This document shows positions 1-5,178 of a stretch of 5,178 nucleotides of DNA, piece by piece. The position numbers and the translations under genes were made by a program. Below the pieces are notes generated by a model. That model did not search any database. It was not told the DNA's origin and worked only from the letters and a program-made list of their open reading frames with translations. Origin of the DNA: Chloroflexia bacterium (lineage in GTDB: Bacteria; Chloroflexota; Chloroflexia; Thermobaculales; Thermobaculaceae); contig JACDAU010000179.1 of NCBI GenBank assembly GCA_013695265.1, forward strand, positions 1 through 5,178, given 5' to 3'. Positions within the stretch are counted from its first letter, which is position 1. Each line of letters begins with the position of its first letter.

Positions 1-2
1 AA

Positions 3-287
3 GAGCCGGAGGGCGACGAGCGCGTGGCAGGGATAGCGAATGCGGCGCGGGAGCTGGTGGAGAAACGGGACCGGTGGCTGAACCCGGAGGGGGCGAGCGA
101 GGCGGAGCTGAAGAAGCGCACGCTCACCAACCTGTACAACGAGCGCCCCACCTGGCTCGCGCTTGCCCGCGAGCGGCTGGATCGCGCGGTGCTCGACGCG
201 TACGATTGGCCGCACGATCTGTCCGACGAGGCGCTGCTGGAGCGGCTGCTTGCGCTGAATGTGGAGCGGGCGGCAGCTGCGGCGTAG
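3..287 (+). CDS. C-terminal end of a class I SAM-dependent DNA methyltransferase (MmeI/type IIG-like), 5'-truncated
   Basis: The reading frame is open from the window edge, so the GTG at 24 is probably not the true start; about 94 residues are visible. The visible tail contains ELVEKRDRWLNP, then KKRTLTNLYNERPTWL, then a segment with DAYDWPHDLSDE and an ending rich in Leu and Ala. From family knowledge, this order is typical of the extreme C terminus of large class I SAM-dependent DNA methyltransferases of the MmeI/type IIG kind, which modify DNA in restriction-modification or related defence systems. The catalytic NPPY motif, SAM-binding motif and any nuclease domain would lie upstream, outside the window, so activity cannot be judged. 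The TAG stop (285-287) lies inside a GTAGAGACG sequence that recurs in the palindrome just downstream. No second restriction-modification gene follows on this side. Coding status is strong; the product name rests on the tail alone. Confidence 0.75.
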   Translation, partial: EPEGDERVAGIANAARELVEKRDRWLNPEGASEAELKKRTLTNLYNERPTWLALARERLDRAVLDAYDWPHDLSDEALLERLLALNVERAAAAA

Positions 288-327
288 AGACGGAGTCCGA
301 CACCCGACGAGAGGCGATGGGGGCGGG

Positions 328-355
328 GTAGAGACGTTATATATAACGTCTCTAC
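328..355. repeat. Perfect 28-bp palindrome (dispersed-repeat-like)
   Basis: The left arm GTAGAGACGTTATA (328-341) is followed immediately by its exact reverse complement (342-355), with no loop. It sits 40 bp after the methyltransferase stop. The arm's first nine bases, GTAGAGACG, also occur at 284-292, overlapping that stop codon. Palindromes beginning GTAGAGACG are familiar as dispersed intergenic repeats in some cyanobacteria, Chloroflexota and other genomes; membership of such a family is inference from memory of the motif. No T-run follows either arm, so it is not a standard intrinsic terminator, although the RNA hairpin could still protect or end a transcript. A large dimeric DNA-binding protein site is an alternative reading. 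Confidence 0.85.
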
Positions 356-494
356 GTCCACGCTTTCCTGAACGCGCACGACCCATTGGTTTCAACTCGT
401 CACTCATCGCTCGTCACCACCGGTCTAGCCCCTGGGCCGGACCATTGTCCTATACCCCTCCCCAAGCTCGTGTGTGAGTATGACCCTAGTAACA
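356..494. other. Intergenic stretch with no recognised gene or promoter
   Basis: This is the middle of the 301-bp gap between the methyltransferase and the SpoIID gene. I see no convincing coding frame. CTCGTCAC occurs twice in direct orientation (396-403 and 410-417, 14 bp apart), which could be a weak operator-like repeat or chance. The promoter of the downstream gene should lie here or just to the right, but no -35/-10 pair with acceptable spacing stands out: TATACC near 450 and TATGAC near 479 both lack a good partner. Confidence 0.4.
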
Positions 495-557
495 CCGTGT
501 GCCGCGAGGCATGCGGCCGGTGTGCGAGCTTCGATCCTGGGGCTGGATCGAACGCCG
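495..557 (+). promoter_or_regulatory. Putative structured 5' leader RNA upstream of the SpoIID gene
   Basis: Two adjacent stems can be drawn. The first pairs 495-503 with 508-516 (nine pairs, two of them G-U) and closes on a GCGA loop, a GNRA tetraloop. The second pairs 518-522 with 553-557 and 530-537 with 545-552 (13 pairs in all), with a 7-nt one-sided bulge (523-529) and a 7-nt loop (538-544). The loop bases GGCT (541-544) can also pair with AGCC at 567-570, a possible pseudoknot. The structure ends about 20 nt before the ribosome binding site, where a regulatory leader would act. I compared it by eye with c-di-GMP, c-di-AMP, TPP, SAM, glycine and cobalamin riboswitch motifs and recognised none. 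A protein-binding element, an mRNA-stability structure or a repeat remnant are alternatives. The pairing is seen directly; a regulatory role is inferred. Confidence 0.4.
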
Positions 558-576
558 TCTGAACACAGCCGATAAT

Positions 577-582
577 GGGGGG
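577..582 (+). promoter_or_regulatory. Ribosome binding site of the SpoIID-domain gene
   Basis: A GGGGGG run lies six bases before the ATG at 589. It decides the start: the same frame is open further upstream to about 499, but that region has no comparable Shine-Dalgarno sequence, overlaps the folded leader and would put about 30 polar residues before an obvious signal peptide. Confidence 0.6.
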
Positions 583-588
583 TTTCTT

Positions 589-2985
589 ATGAGGAAGATG
601 CTATTTGCGCTGCTGCTCTGCGCGCTTTTGCTGAACGGACGCGGCGCGGCTGTGGCTAGCGCGGGCGCAGGACTTGAAGGCACGGTGACGCACGGCGGCG
701 CGCCGGTCGCGAACGCGGTCGTTCAGGCCGGAGGCGAGCGCGTCCAGACCGACGCCGCTGGCCGGTTCCGCTTCCCGCCGTTCGCCGTTTCGGGCGTCGA
801 GCGGCTCGTGGACGTTTCGGTGGTTGCCCCGCGCTTCGGCACGTGGAAGCTCGCGGATGCGCGGCTTGTGGCGGACGACACGTTGCGGCTTACGGTTGAA
901 CTGGGGCGCACGCCGGTCACGCGGCGGCAGTCCGCGCCCAGGGCCAGGACGCAGACTATGGAGACGACGCAATCCGCGGGCTCTTTCTCGCCCTCCTATA
1001 CCAGTACGGAGACTGGCTCAGTCACGACGCCGCCCGGCGTCATTCGTGTATGGGTCACTGGCAGCAACGTCTGCGACCCGAACGCGAAGGGCACGGTCGT
1101 GAACGTAGATTTCAAGCAGTACGTGAAGCATGTTCTCCCGCACGAGTGGTTTGCCTCGTGGCCGCAGGAGGCTCTGCGTGCCGGCGCGATGGCCGCCAAG
1201 GGCTACGGATGGCACCAGGTGGCCCGTGGCGGCAAGTGGCCCTCGCTCGGCGCCGACGTGATGGACTCCCAGTGCGACCAGGTATACGACCCCACTTTGA
1301 GCTACGCGAGCACCGACAAGGCCGTGGACGAGACCTGGAACCAGCGGATGACGCGCAATGGCGCAATCCACGTGGCCTTCTACCGGGCGGGCACGCGGGA
1401 TGACGGCGCGAACTACAACAACGACATCATGTATCAGTGGGGCACCGAGTACTGGGCGCGGCAGGGCATGACCTGGGACGGGATGCTCAACCACTATTAC
1501 GAGAACATCGTCATCTCCGCGACTACGGACGCGAACCTGCGCCTTTCCGCCGGAGCGGCGGTGAGCTCGGCGGCGCCGACGTGGGGGGAGCCGTTCCGCG
1601 CGAGCTTCACCGTTCACAACTACGGAACGCAATCGATGCAGCTTCGCGAGCTGTACGTGAAACTCCGTGGACCGGGCGGCCAGAACGCGGACCTCGGCGG
1701 CGACAACAACGCTACGTCGATCGCGCCGGGCTCATCGCGCACGATCCAGGTTTATACCCCGGCACTCGCCGCCCAGTTCCCACGCGTGTATGGCACGTGG
1801 ACCCTCACCGCCACGTACCGCGATCCTGGTCTGCTGATCTCTCCAGGGCTGCCCGTGGGCGTAGAGGGCACGTCCACCACCCGTGCGCTGAGCGTCGCGG
1901 CGCCCCGGCACGCTTCGTCCCTGGTCTCTTTGAACAACGCCGGACCCAGCTACTACGAGGGCACCACGCGTGACATCCGCGTGCAACTGCGCAACGACGG
2001 TAACACCACGTGGCACAGGGCTGCGAGCGCCCAGCACAACGCCACCCGCCTTGCGACTGATGCCCCGCTGAACCGGCAGAGCCCCTTTTACGTCGCGGGC
2101 CACTGGCTCTCCGCCTCGCGCGTGCAGATGGTCGAGGCCACAACATCCCCCGGCGCAACCGCCACGTTCGTGTTCCGCCTCAGTGGGAACGTCGCTCCTG
2201 GCGCGTATACCGAGAGCTTCCGCCTCGTCTACGACGGAGGGGCGGCGAACAAGTACGCCGGCGCCTTCGGCACGACCGTCACGATTGCCCCGAGGGTGCT
2301 AGACGATACAACGCCGCCGACCGCAACGCTCACGACGCCGCGCTACAGCACCTTGCTCTCGTCCGCCCTCCAGTTCCCCGTCACCTGGAGCGGCGCGGAT
2401 ACAGGGTCCGGCGTGGCCGGCTACGAGGTACAGCGATACGACGCCGGCTGGAAGCCGTGGCTGCGGGTCGCGCGCACCGGGGCGACGTTTGGCGAAAACA
2501 ACCAGCCCGTGGCGCTCGCGCCCGGCAGAACATACGCCTTACGGCTGCGCGCCTACGACCGCGCGGGGAACATGGGCGCCTGGACCACCCCGAAGTACAC
2601 CACCGTGCCATACGACGACGCCGTGCTGGGATACTCGGGAGCATGGCGGTCCGTGGCGGCCTCCGAGTACGACCATTATCGACGGACCACGCACTATGCG
2701 GACGCCTCGGGCGCGCGGATGACGTTCCGGTTCCACGGCCGCAACGTCGCCTGGCTGGCCGCGAAGGGACCGAACAAGGGCAAGGCGCAAGTGTGGATCG
2801 ACGGCGTGCACGTCGCAACGGTCGATCTGTACTCCTCGCGATCGCAGTTGCGGACACTTGTGTACCGGAAGTATCTCGGCAGCCGCAACGCCTATCACAC
2901 GATTCAGATCCGCGTCCTCGGCCAGAAGAACGCAGCATCGACCGGCGCCCGCATCGACGTGGACGGCGTCGCCGTCGGCCGGTAG
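589..2985 (+). CDS. Secreted multidomain SpoIID/LytB-domain protein with Ig-like, FN3-like and C-terminal beta-sandwich modules
   Basis: This predicts a 798-residue exported protein. Residues 1-24 look like a signal peptide: MRKM, a Leu/Ala core, then a likely AVAS-AG cleavage site. Residues 29-106 resemble a carboxypeptidase-regulatory-like beta domain (GTVTHGGAPVANAVV, TDAAGRFRF). A Ser/Thr/Pro-rich linker follows to about 150. Residues 151-310 are a SpoIID/LytB domain: VDFKQYVKHVLPHEW, then SWPQEALRAGAMAAKGY, DSQCDQVYDP and a closing YQWGTEYWARQGMTWDGML with NHYY. By position, E186 matches the catalytic Glu of SpoIID, which cleaves glycan strands of peptidoglycan. C162 and C229 are the only cysteines in the mature part and might form a disulfide. 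Residues 312-437 and 441-567 look like Ig-type folds, the second similar to NBR1-like Ig domains (NDGNTTW). Residues 572-675 are FN3-like, and 678-798 form a beta-sandwich module starting GYSGAW. SpoIID of sporulating Firmicutes is far shorter, so this is probably a cell-surface wall-acting or wall-binding protein rather than a sporulation factor. The gene stands alone, with a possible folded leader. Confidence 0.88.
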   Translation: MRKMLFALLLCALLLNGRGAAVASAGAGLEGTVTHGGAPVANAVVQAGGERVQTDAAGRFRFPPFAVSGVERLVDVSVVAPRFGTWKLADARLVADDTLRLTVELGRTPVTRRQSAPRARTQTMETTQSAGSFSPSYTSTETGSVTTPPGVIRVWVTGSNVCDPNAKGTVVNVDFKQYVKHVLPHEWFASWPQEALRAGAMAAKGYGWHQVARGGKWPSLGADVMDSQCDQVYDPTLSYASTDKAVDETWNQRMTRNGAIHVAFYRAGTRDDGANYNNDIMYQWGTEYWARQGMTWDGMLNHYYENIVISATTDANLRLSAGAAVSSAAPTWGEPFRASFTVHNYGTQSMQLRELYVKLRGPGGQNADLGGDNNATSIAPGSSRTIQVYTPALAAQFPRVYGTWTLTATYRDPGLLISPGLPVGVEGTSTTRALSVAAPRHASSLVSLNNAGPSYYEGTTRDIRVQLRNDGNTTWHRAASAQHNATRLATDAPLNRQSPFYVAGHWLSASRVQMVEATTSPGATATFVFRLSGNVAPGAYTESFRLVYDGGAANKYAGAFGTTVTIAPRVLDDTTPPTATLTTPRYSTLLSSALQFPVTWSGADTGSGVAGYEVQRYDAGWKPWLRVARTGATFGENNQPVALAPGRTYALRLRAYDRAGNMGAWTTPKYTTVPYDDAVLGYSGAWRSVAASEYDHYRRTTHYADASGARMTFRFHGRNVAWLAAKGPNKGKAQVWIDGVHVATVDLYSSRSQLRTLVYRKYLGSRNAYHTIQIRVLGQKNAASTGARIDVDGVAVGR

Positions 2986-3035
2986 GTGTGCTAGCGGTTC
3001 GGTGTCAGGGGGCGGCGCAGGGTGGTACCTGGCCG

Positions 3036-3063
3036 CAGGGTGCAGGTCTTCGTGCCTGCCCTG
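3036..3063. repeat. Imperfect hairpin between the SpoIID and deacetylase genes
   Basis: GCAGG (3042-3046) pairs with CCTGC (3055-3059) around an 8-nt loop, and CAGG (3036-3039) pairs with CCTG (3060-3063), leaving a 2-nt bulge. It lies about 50 bp after the SpoIID stop and could mark the end of that transcript, but no T-run follows, so an intrinsic terminator is weakly supported. The GCAGGTCTTCGTGCCTGCCC wording resembles short hairpin repeats scattered between genes in some GC-rich bacteria; this is an impression, not a search result. The rest of 2986-3260 shows no gene. Confidence 0.35.
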
Positions 3064-3248
3064 ATCCCCGTGGCAATGAGCAACCGTACCCACGCCCGTT
3101 GAACCATCCTGCCTGTCGTGCTGAGTCGCAACGGACCAACTGTATTGCAGCCCCCGGATTCCTCGCGCGCTTGGCATGACGTGTGCGCTACTATTCCGCA
3201 AGTGTCCGCATAATGCCCGACGCCTATGTCCGAACGCTTATTCATCGC

Positions 3249-3254
3249 GAGGAG
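3249..3254 (+). promoter_or_regulatory. Ribosome binding site of the deacetylase gene
   Basis: GAGGAG lies six bases before the ATG at 3261. This selects 3261 over the in-frame ATG at 3213 and GTG at 3183, neither of which has a Shine-Dalgarno sequence. The protein then begins close to the HADDIG motif, as usual for the family. Confidence 0.75.
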
Positions 3255-3260
3255 AAACCG

Positions 3261-4148
3261 ATGAACTCGTTCCTGTCCCGCCTCGGCTATGGCCCCGAGG
3301 ATCGCGTCGTGGTCCTGCACGCCGACGACATCGGTATGTGTCAGGCGACGCTGTCGGCGTACACCGATCTGCTGGAGTTCGGGCTGATCTCTTCTGCGGC
3401 CACGATGGTCACGTGTTCGTGGTTCCCACAGACCGCTGCGCTGTGCCGCGCCCATCCCGAGGCGGACTTGGGTGTACACCTCACGCTCACGTGCGAGTGG
3501 GACGCGTACCGCTGGGGTCCGGTGTCCACCCGCGACCCAGCATCCGGGCTGCTCGATGCGGAGGGATATCTGCCGCGCACTTCCGAGGCTGTGTGGGAGC
3601 ACGCCGACGAGGGGGCAGTGCGGACGGAGATCGTGACCCAGCTCGACCAGGCGCTCGCGGCTGGGGTAGACGTTACGCACATCGATACGCACATGGGCAC
3701 GCTCGTACATCCTCGGTTCGCTCCCGGCTACGTGGACCTCGCGCTCTCCCGCCGGCTGCCCCTGCTGATGATGCGCCTCGACCCGGCAAAGGCACGGAAC
3801 CGCGATCTCGTGCGGATGAACCCGGACGCCCCGCAGATGAGTCTGAAACTCGCGGAGCGTCTTGAAGCTGTGGGCTTGCCGGTGTTCGACAACGTGGCGA
3901 TGTTGCCGCTGGACCGGCCAGATGAGCGCGTGGATCAGGCTCGGCGGGTGCTCGACAGCCTGCCGCCCGGCCTTTCCCTGTTTATCATTCACCCCGCACA
4001 GGACACTCCGGAGCTGCGTGCCATCGCGCCCGACTGGCCGAGCCGGGTCGCGGACTACAAGGCGTTCACCAGCCCGGAACTTCGCGACTACGTCCACAAC
4101 GCCGGCATCCACGTACTCGGCTACCGGGCGTTGCGGGATATACGCTGA
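3261..4148 (+). CDS. YdjC/ChbG-family carbohydrate (polysaccharide) deacetylase
   Basis: This encodes a 295-residue protein, the usual length for the YdjC/ChbG family, whose known members remove N-acetyl groups from sugars such as diacetylchitobiose using a divalent metal. VVVLHADDIGM (residues 16-26) supplies the paired Asp (D22, D23), GVHLTLT (71-77) supplies H73, and HIDTHMGT (140-147) supplies H140 and H144. By family pattern, one Asp and two His bind the metal. FIIHPA (241-246) gives a further conserved-looking His, and RVADYKAFTSPELRDYV (262-278) matches the typical C-terminal segment. The central motif differs from the HID-x-H-x-HxH form of classic ChbG, so the substrate may differ. 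There is no signal peptide or membrane segment, so it probably acts in the cytoplasm. It starts 275 bp after the SpoIID gene and so probably has its own promoter; no chb or phosphotransferase genes are visible. The family is firm; the substrate is unknown. Confidence 0.9.
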   Translation: MNSFLSRLGYGPEDRVVVLHADDIGMCQATLSAYTDLLEFGLISSAATMVTCSWFPQTAALCRAHPEADLGVHLTLTCEWDAYRWGPVSTRDPASGLLDAEGYLPRTSEAVWEHADEGAVRTEIVTQLDQALAAGVDVTHIDTHMGTLVHPRFAPGYVDLALSRRLPLLMMRLDPAKARNRDLVRMNPDAPQMSLKLAERLEAVGLPVFDNVAMLPLDRPDERVDQARRVLDSLPPGLSLFIIHPAQDTPELRAIAPDWPSRVADYKAFTSPELRDYVHNAGIHVLGYRALRDIR

Positions 4149-4172
4149 GAACTGATGCAAGTTTCGCCTGGA

Positions 4173-4260
4173 GCGCGGCTCTCTGTCACCCCGAGGCACA
4201 GCCAGGGATCCGGAACCCCGATCACGGACTCCGCGCACACTCGGAATGACAGGGCCGAGC
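4173..4260. repeat. Short inverted-repeat (MITE-like) intergenic element, about 88 bp
   Basis: The left arm CTGTCACCCCGAG (4183-4195) and the right arm CTCGGAATGACAG (4240-4252) are inverted copies with two mismatches. The match continues outward, with GCGCGGC (4173-4179) against GCCGAGC (4254-4260), after a small length difference. The centre contains CCAGGGATCCGG. From memory, intergenic elements with TGTCA-CCGAG and CGGAATGACA ends flanking a GGGATC core are common dispersed repeats in several GC-rich phyla. There is no coding capacity, so if mobile it would depend on a transposase elsewhere. It begins 25 bp after the deacetylase stop, so the fold may also serve as an mRNA 3' end. No target-site duplication is evident. 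Confidence 0.6.
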
Positions 4261-4288
4261 AGAATGTCGCCAGCGTTCGTGTTACGGG

Positions 4289-4328
4289 TTAACAAAGAAC
4301 CCGGCAGCGCCTGGGGAGCGCTGCCGGG
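4289..4328 (-). terminator. Intrinsic terminator for leftward (minus-strand) transcription
   Basis: A perfect 11-bp GC-rich stem, CCCGGCAGCGC (4300-4310) with GCGCTGCCGGG (4318-4328), encloses a 7-nt loop. Read on the minus strand, it is followed at once by TTCTTTGTTAA (4299 down to 4289), a T-rich tail. On the plus strand the hairpin is followed by G-rich sequence, so it is directional. It should stop transcripts of the minus-strand gene at 4539-5178, or of anything started between 4330 and 4538. Confidence 0.75.
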
Positions 4329-4471
4329 CGGGAGATGGGGTTGGGAGGGGAATACTTTACCTCTCTTCTACACATTCCAAGTATACTCTCCGCCGCGGTC
4401 CCTTGGGATAGTACAATGGTCCCGACTCATCCAACGGATCAATGACTCCGCTTCGCGCCGCAGGCAAGAGA
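4329..4471. other. Non-coding stretch between two hairpins
   Basis: Together with the flanking elements this fills the 390-bp gap between the convergent deacetylase and surface-protein genes. I see no supported coding frame on either strand. It is locally more AT-rich than its surroundings (for example AATACTTTACC and AAGTATACT near 4351-4387), and GGTCCC occurs twice about 23 bp apart (near 4399 and 4422). No promoter with good spacing was found, although TTGGAT and TACTAT occur on the minus strand 15 bp apart near 4410-4437. Confidence 0.3.
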
Positions 4472-4495
4472 GGAGGCGGCCATTCGACCGCCTCC
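4472..4495 (-). terminator. Hairpin just downstream of the minus-strand gene, possible weak terminator
   Basis: GGAGGCGG (4472-4479) and CCGCCTCC (4488-4495) form a perfect 8-bp stem with an 8-nt loop. It begins 43 bp past the stop of the minus-strand gene. Read leftward, it is followed by TCTCTT, a short pyrimidine tail; read rightward, by AGGCCCCCCTTG. It may be a first, leaky terminator backed up by the stronger one at 4289-4328, or may act on both convergent transcripts. Confidence 0.45.
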
Positions 4496-4538
4496 AGGCC
4501 CCCCTTGTTCTCAGGCAGGGATCTCGGTCCCTCGCCTG

Positions 4539-5178
4539 CTACCGCAGGACGACGAGCGCGTCCAGGTCGGCGCGCCCTGCTGTCACCTTCACCACCACCT
4601 TGTGCGTGGTTGAGAGACTGAGGCCGTTCCTGATGAACACCATCTTGCGCGCCAGGAGACCGGTCGTCGGGCTCACATCGATGCTGTTGCAGTTCGTCGT
4701 GCCGTCGATGCAGATCCGCACTGTTCCGAGATCACTCCTCATCGGCATGACCACGGCCACATTGGATCCGGTAAAGGTGAAGGTCGCGGTGGAGTTGAGC
4801 GTGGCCGAGGTGCGGCCCGAGCCGCCGTACGCCCCACTCCGCGCGACGGTGCTCCAGCCCGAGCTGTAGGCAAGGGTCGGAGCGGTCGTCCGTGGCGCCT
4901 CCTGGTAGGCAGTGGCCCTGAAGGCAGCGGGCTGTTGTGCCCACGCACTCAGTTTCCCTGCGAGATCACGGGCCTGCACCCGGTACTGATATGTGCTGCC
5001 CGACTTGAGCAGGCGAGTCGCAGCACGTGCCGTGCTCCACGTCCCCACACTGATCCATGCTCCGCCGTTCACCCGCTCCTGCAGCAGGAACTTCACCTGG
5101 GTGGATGGCGTGATGTTGTCGCTCCCCGACCAGGTGATGCGCGTGGGCAGAGAGTTGCCGGTCGTGCTGGTCCCTAGC
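4539..5178 (-). CDS. C-terminal part of a probable surface protein with FN3 and beta-sandwich domains, 5'-truncated
   Basis: The frame is open to the right edge, so the start lies outside the window; 212 residues are visible (stop at 4541-4539). Counting from the edge, residues 1-85 are an FN3-like domain (LPTRITWSGSDN, LLQERVNGGAW, STYQYRVQARDLAGKLSAW). Residues 100-212 are a beta-sandwich module starting LAYSSGW, with TATFTFTGSNVAVV, GTVRICIDG, IDVSP and an ending ADLDALVVLR. The same two-domain order and many of the same positions occur at residues 572-798 of the SpoIID-domain protein, so the C termini are paralogous. C156 and C163 (CIDGTTNC) could form a disulfide, fitting an extracellular location. 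The N-terminal part, which would define the activity, is not visible. Such modules commonly bind carbohydrate or act as surface spacers, but binding is not shown here. The gene converges on the deacetylase gene and ends before two hairpins. Confidence 0.85.
   Translation of the reverse strand, partial: LGTSTTGNSLPTRITWSGSDNITPSTQVKFLLQERVNGGAWISVGTWSTARAATRLLKSGSTYQYRVQARDLAGKLSAWAQQPAAFRATAYQEAPRTTAPTLAYSSGWSTVARSGAYGGSGRTSATLNSTATFTFTGSNVAVVMPMRSDLGTVRICIDGTTNCNSIDVSPTTGLLARKMVFIRNGLSLSTTHKVVVKVTAGRADLDALVVLR

Noticed and set aside
396..417. Direct repeat CTCGTCAC x2 as an operator or start of a repeat array
   Set aside because: There are only two 8-bp copies 14 bp apart with no third unit or symmetry; chance is likely.
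499..588. An upstream start (near 499) for the SpoIID gene
   Set aside because: It would place about 30 polar residues before a clear signal peptide, has no ribosome binding site and overlaps the folded leader; the ATG at 589 follows a GGGGGG run at proper spacing.
1018..1632. A 204-codon minus-strand frame inside the SpoIID gene
   Set aside because: It is the complement of the conserved SpoIID domain; its composition is Val/Arg/His-rich and typical of an antisense shadow.
3019..3029. AGGGTGGTACC, resembling the T-box riboswitch antiterminator motif
   Set aside because: The motif is not followed by GCG as in the consensus, lies only about 34 bp after the SpoIID stop with no room for a stem I, and the next gene is a deacetylase rather than an aminoacyl-tRNA synthetase or amino-acid gene.
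3171..3197. TTGGCA and TATTCC as a promoter for the deacetylase gene
   Set aside because: The spacer is only 15 bp and the -10 match is weak (TACTAT is closer to consensus but only 12 bp away), so I do not call a promoter.
2991..4295. A 434-codon open frame on the minus strand opposite the deacetylase gene
   Set aside because: It is antisense to a gene with clear YdjC/ChbG motifs and a good ribosome binding site. Its product is rich in Arg, His and Val with no recognisable domain, as expected of a shadow frame in GC-rich DNA.
4246..4869. A 207-codon open frame on the plus strand opposite the minus-strand surface-protein gene
   Set aside because: It runs through the terminator hairpins and the antisense of a clear FN3/beta-sandwich gene, and shows no domain.

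Overview
The window is GC-rich bacterial DNA with compact genes, clear Shine-Dalgarno sequences and several short dispersed-repeat-like palindromes between genes. A secreted multidomain SpoIID protein, a shared FN3 plus beta-sandwich surface cassette, a MmeI-type methyltransferase tail and repeats of the GTAGAGACG and TGTCA-CCGAG kinds suggest a Chloroflexota-like bacterium. Gemmatimonadota or another GC-rich phylum is possible. This assignment is inferred from general style, not from a marker gene.

Layout: (1) 3-287, plus strand, is the C-terminal tail of a large class I SAM-dependent DNA methyltransferase (restriction-modification type), truncated by the window edge. (2) 288-588 has no gene. 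It holds a perfect 28-bp palindrome (328-355), whose 9-nt arm also overlaps the methyltransferase stop codon, and a strongly foldable leader (495-557) just before the next gene. (3) 589-2985, plus strand, encodes a 798-residue exported protein: signal peptide, carboxypeptidase-regulatory-like beta domain, SpoIID/LytB domain, two Ig-like domains, an FN3-like domain and a C-terminal beta-sandwich. (4) 2986-3260 is intergenic and contains one hairpin. (5) 3261-4148, plus strand, encodes a YdjC/ChbG-family carbohydrate deacetylase. (6) 4149-4538 is a gene-free convergent region with an 88-bp inverted-repeat element and two hairpins, one a good leftward intrinsic terminator. (7) 4539 to the right edge, minus strand, is the C-terminal 212 residues of another surface protein carrying the same FN3 plus beta-sandwich cassette as the SpoIID protein.

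Functionally, the central genes point to cell-envelope or glycan work: a probable exported peptidoglycan-acting protein, a second probable surface protein with a matching C-terminal module, and a cytoplasmic-looking sugar deacetylase. The spacing (275 bp between the SpoIID and deacetylase genes) and the convergent last gene argue against one operon, so any cooperation is inference. The most unusual items are the unexplained leader RNA structure, the stop codon lying in a repeat arm, and the shared C-terminal cassette. I found no CRISPR array, tRNA, rRNA, transposase or recognisable defence island beyond the methyltransferase tail.
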